From positions 1 to 7,007 of the forward strand of contig JAUYGE010000170.1 in the NCBI GenBank assembly GCA_030690705.1: a DNA stretch of 7,007 nucleotides, in the 5' to 3' direction. This stretch comes from Dehalococcoidia bacterium (GTDB lineage: Bacteria; Chloroflexota; Dehalococcoidia; JAENJB01). Shown piece after piece: positions 4,999 to 7,007 of this stretch. Position 1 is the stretch's first letter, and each line of letters opens with the position of its first letter. Both the position numbers and the translations under genes were made by a program. The notes under the pieces were generated by a model. That model saw only the letters and a list, made by a program, of their open reading frames with translations. It ran no database searches and had not been told where the DNA came from.

Positions 4999-5761
4999 TC
5001 TTGCTACCCTCCCTCTCCACAGCGGCGGCGCCCTCTTCAGGACTGGAAAGCCCTCCATCCTTCCTTACTCTCCAGAAGTGAACGGAGATGAGGATAGTCA
5101 TCACCAGCGGCAGGATGATGATATGCAGGGTATAAAAGCGGATGAGGGCTTCCTCGCCGACCTCTTTCGCCCCAAGAAGGAGCAGTCGGACCGGGTCCCC
5201 GATGAAGGGAGCGGAGCCTATCATATTGGTGCCCACCGTGATCGCCCAGTAGGAGAGTTGGTCCCAAGGCAGGAGATAGCCGGTGAAGCTGAGAAGGAGA
5301 GTCACTACCCAGAGAACAACACCCAGCACCCAGTTGAACTCGCGTGGGTGCTTGTAGCCGCCGGTGAAGAAGACCCGGCACAGGTGCAGAAAGACCGTCA
5401 GCACCATAAGGTGGGCTGCCCAGCGGTGCATATTCCGCATGAGCATCCCGAAGGTAACCGCAGTCTCCAAAGCCTGGATATCGGTATATGCCCGCTCCAC
5501 CGAAGGAACATAGAAGAACATCAGCCAGGCACCGGTGACCACCAGCACCAGAAAGAGAAAGAAGGCGATGATGCCGAGGCCGAAGGTATAGGTCGCCCTC
5601 AGGGTATTCTTCTTCACCTTGACCGGGTGGAGGTGAAGGAAGAGGCTATTCACCATTACGAGAGAACGCTTTTCGTCGTTGTCAGGATAGCCGGAGCGGA
5701 AGATGGAGGTCCACACCCGGCTATTTCTTAAATTTCTCAGCAGAGCGCTCAATCGATTCAT
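4991..5761 (-). CDS. Cytochrome b N-terminal subunit (cytochrome b6-like)
   Basis: A 256-residue dihaem membrane protein, the core of a Rieske/cytochrome b complex that moves electrons from quinol across the membrane. Four transmembrane helices are visible at about 58-84, 114-133, 143-163 and 211-231. Bis-His haem ligands are His112 and His126 in helix B (MHRWAAHLM, FLHLCRVFFTGG) and His213 and His228 in helix D. The spacings of 14 and 15 residues match the b6/Firmicutes type rather than the 14 and 14 of mitochondrial cytochrome b. GYLLPWDQLSYWAITVGTNM (161-180) is the conserved Qo-side segment, with PWDQ as in menaquinol enzymes. The cysteine that binds the extra haem c(i) in b6 and Bacillus QcrB is not seen before helix A, where FLHLHPVKV stands. 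The ATG overlaps the flavoprotein stop in an ATGA (5758-5761), implying translational coupling. An in-frame ATG at codon 36 is an alternative, but neither has a clear ribosome site. Confidence 0.95.
   Translation of the reverse strand: MNRLSALLRNLRNSRVWTSIFRSGYPDNDEKRSLVMVNSLFLHLHPVKVKKNTLRATYTFGLGIIAFFLFLVLVVTGAWLMFFYVPSVERAYTDIQALETAVTFGMLMRNMHRWAAHLMVLTVFLHLCRVFFTGGYKHPREFNWVLGVVLWVVTLLLSFTGYLLPWDQLSYWAITVGTNMIGSAPFIGDPVRLLLLGAKEVGEEALIRFYTLHIIILPLVMTILISVHFWRVRKDGGLSSPEEGAAAVEREGSKNA
5008..5012 (-). promoter_or_regulatory. Ribosome binding site deciding the start of the cytochrome b C-terminal subunit
   Basis: GGAGG on the minus strand, 9 nt upstream of the ATG at 4998 and inside the last codons of the N-terminal cytochrome b gene. 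It supports the short start with an 8-nt overlap over the longer open frame beginning at 5058. Confidence 0.55.
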
Positions 5762-7007
5762 CTCTGCTGCCTGCCGGCGGCGATTCTCTCCCCCACCCCA
5801 TCACCGCTGTAGACTATCTCCTCCGCGAAGTTGAAGGCCTCCATAGTGATGGCCCCGGTGGGACAGCGCCGCGCGCAGAGGCCGCAGCGAACGCACCTGG
5901 CCTCATCCTTAATCATAGCCGACCCCTTTTCCCGAAGACGCCGACGTGCCTCCGGCTCATCCTGATGCTCCAGGGATATGCCGTATCTCTCCTTGACCAG
6001 GGTTTCCAGACGGACATCACCCTGAATGCGGTCAAGGCTCACCAGTTTGTAACAGCTCATCGGGCAAACATCCACGCATCCCCCGCACAGGATACAGAGG
6101 TCACCGTTGAAAACGGTCTGGATATGGCAGCGCAGACAGCGGTCCGCTTGCTCCACAGCCCTTTCCGCGGGATACGCCAGCTCCACCTCGCTGACGCCGA
6201 TGCGCCTCTCCACCGGCAGGGTCGGTGGCGCCCGGCGAGGCACTTCAAGACGAGCCGTAGGAGGCAACTTGTCCAGCGGGACAACGGTCATCCAGCCCTG
6301 CCTCACCACCTCCCCCTTACCCCCCTGAAGATGGGAGTCTATGGAACGAGCAGCAGCGTGCCCATCCCGGGTCGCCTCGATAATGAATCTAGGTCCAAAG
6401 GCCACATCACCACCCGCAAAGACGCCTGGCGCCGTAGTCGCCAGGGTATCGGCCTCCACCTGAATGGTCCCCCTCCGCGTCACGGCGATTCCATCTTCTT
6501 CTCTTATAAAGGATAGGTCGCTGGTCTGGCCGATAGCCAGCACCACCGAATCAGCTCCGATTGACTCTTCGCTACCGGGTATCATGACCGGGTTGAACCT
6601 GCCCTGGCTATCGAAGACGGACTGCGCCTTCTGGGTATCGAGATACTCCACCTTGCCTCTTTCCCCCCTGAGGCGAACAGGTCCAAGGCGGGTGTGAAGC
6701 TGTATGCCTTCCTCCATGGCATGCTTCACCTCATCCTCCCCCGCCGGCATCTCCTCTACGGACTCCAGACAGACCAGATGGACGTCCCTGACGCCCAGCC
6801 GCAGGGCCTCCCGGGCTACCGCGACGGCGGTATGCAATTCGCTCGCCTCTGCCCCGGGATAGGCCCCCTCATTCAAACGGGCGGCGGTTCGGGCCACGTC
6901 GACCGCCACGCCACCTCCGCCCACCACAATCACTCTCCTCCCCATCTCTACCCTGTAACCACGGTTGACATTGAAAAGAAAATCCAGGGCGCGGAAAACC
7001 CCATCCA
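5758..7007 (-). CDS. GltD-like FAD/NAD(P) oxidoreductase with two [4Fe-4S] motifs (5' end outside window)
   Basis: The C-terminal 415 residues of a larger soluble flavoprotein. The frame stays open to the window edge and already reads GltD-family sequence there (GVFRALDFLF), so an ATG at 6945 is internal. Numbering from that ATG: the pyridine-nucleotide loop is VIVVGGGGVAVDVARTAARL (5-24); MPAGEDEVKHAMEEGI (66-81) and SVVLAIGQTSD (133-143) are typical; GVFAGGDVAFGPRFIIEATR (174-193) is the C-terminal FAD motif. Cys270/Cys273 (ADRCLRC) resemble the GltD-type Cys pair. Two ferredoxin motifs follow: C284, C287, C290, C294 and C351, C354, C357, C361-Pro. The 56 residues between them are longer than in an ordinary ferredoxin, and Cys298 is an additional cysteine. 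Coupling to cytochrome b through an ATGA overlap suggests that it exchanges electrons between NAD(H) or ferredoxin and the Rieske/cytochrome b complex or its quinone. A free-standing role cannot be excluded. Confidence 0.9.
   Translation of the reverse strand, partial: DGVFRALDFLFNVNRGYRVEMGRRVIVVGGGGVAVDVARTAARLNEGAYPGAEASELHTAVAVAREALRLGVRDVHLVCLESVEEMPAGEDEVKHAMEEGIQLHTRLGPVRLRGERGKVEYLDTQKAQSVFDSQGRFNPVMIPGSEESIGADSVVLAIGQTSDLSFIREEDGIAVTRRGTIQVEADTLATTAPGVFAGGDVAFGPRFIIEATRDGHAAARSIDSHLQGGKGEVVRQGWMTVVPLDKLPPTARLEVPRRAPPTLPVERRIGVSEVELAYPAERAVEQADRCLRCHIQTVFNGDLCILCGGCVDVCPMSCYKLVSLDRIQGDVRLETLVKERYGISLEHQDEPEARRRLREKGSAMIKDEARCVRCGLCARRCPTGAITMEAFNFAEEIVYSGDGVGERIAAGRQQR

Noticed and set aside
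4955..5731. Long plus-strand open frame (258 codons) opposite the cytochrome b genes
   Set aside because: It is antisense to clear cytochrome b with all haem ligands, and its product is His/Glu/Arg-rich with no membrane or domain pattern. It is an artefact of the codon bias of the real genes.
5758..6945. Complete flavoprotein gene starting at the ATG at 6945
   Set aside because: The frame remains open to the window edge, the upstream 20 codons read as the expected GltD-family continuation, and an ATG directly before the nucleotide-binding loop would remove the N-terminal FAD domain.

Overview
The window comes from a bacterial chromosome, and every gene I can support lies on the minus strand. 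The organism is probably a member of the Chloroflexota (Dehalococcoidia-like) or another anaerobic, menaquinone-using lineage. This rests on three things: a Rieske/cytochrome b operon with menaquinol-type sequence motifs, a TPR protein directly upstream of gyrA, and TGTCATTCTGAG-type palindromic intergenic repeats. The assignment is inference from recall of such genomes, not a database result.

Right part (2828-7007), read on the minus strand: a five-gene electron-transfer operon. It starts outside the window with a GltD-like flavoprotein carrying two ferredoxin-type [4Fe-4S] motifs. A 4-nt ATGA overlap leads into the N-terminal half of a split cytochrome b, and an 8-nt overlap leads into its C-terminal half. 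A 193-bp gap holding a palindromic repeat follows, then a Tat-dependent Rieske protein and a membrane-anchored dihaem cytochrome c. Together these encode a Rieske/cytochrome b (bc/b6f-like) quinol oxidoreductase. The flavoprotein suggests that the complex, or the quinone pool it uses, is coupled to a cytosolic pyridine nucleotide or ferredoxin pool. This is the most interesting system in the window.

Two related palindromic repeats (about 2686-2818 and 4123-4229, same orientation) bracket the Rieske plus cytochrome c pair. They share 70 of 72 bases in their left part. They differ completely in the stem of one hairpin, yet both keep it self-complementary.

Left part (1-2615), minus strand: a putative promoter (about 2587-2615) precedes a small CoA-binding (YccU-like) protein. 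Next come a CDF-family zinc/cation exporter (6-nt gap), a TPR protein with a strongly acidic tail (40-nt gap) and the start of gyrA (16-nt gap, truncated by the window edge). The spacing suggests one transcription unit that ends with, or runs into, DNA gyrase subunit A.

No tRNA, rRNA, CRISPR array, transposase or integrase was recognised.
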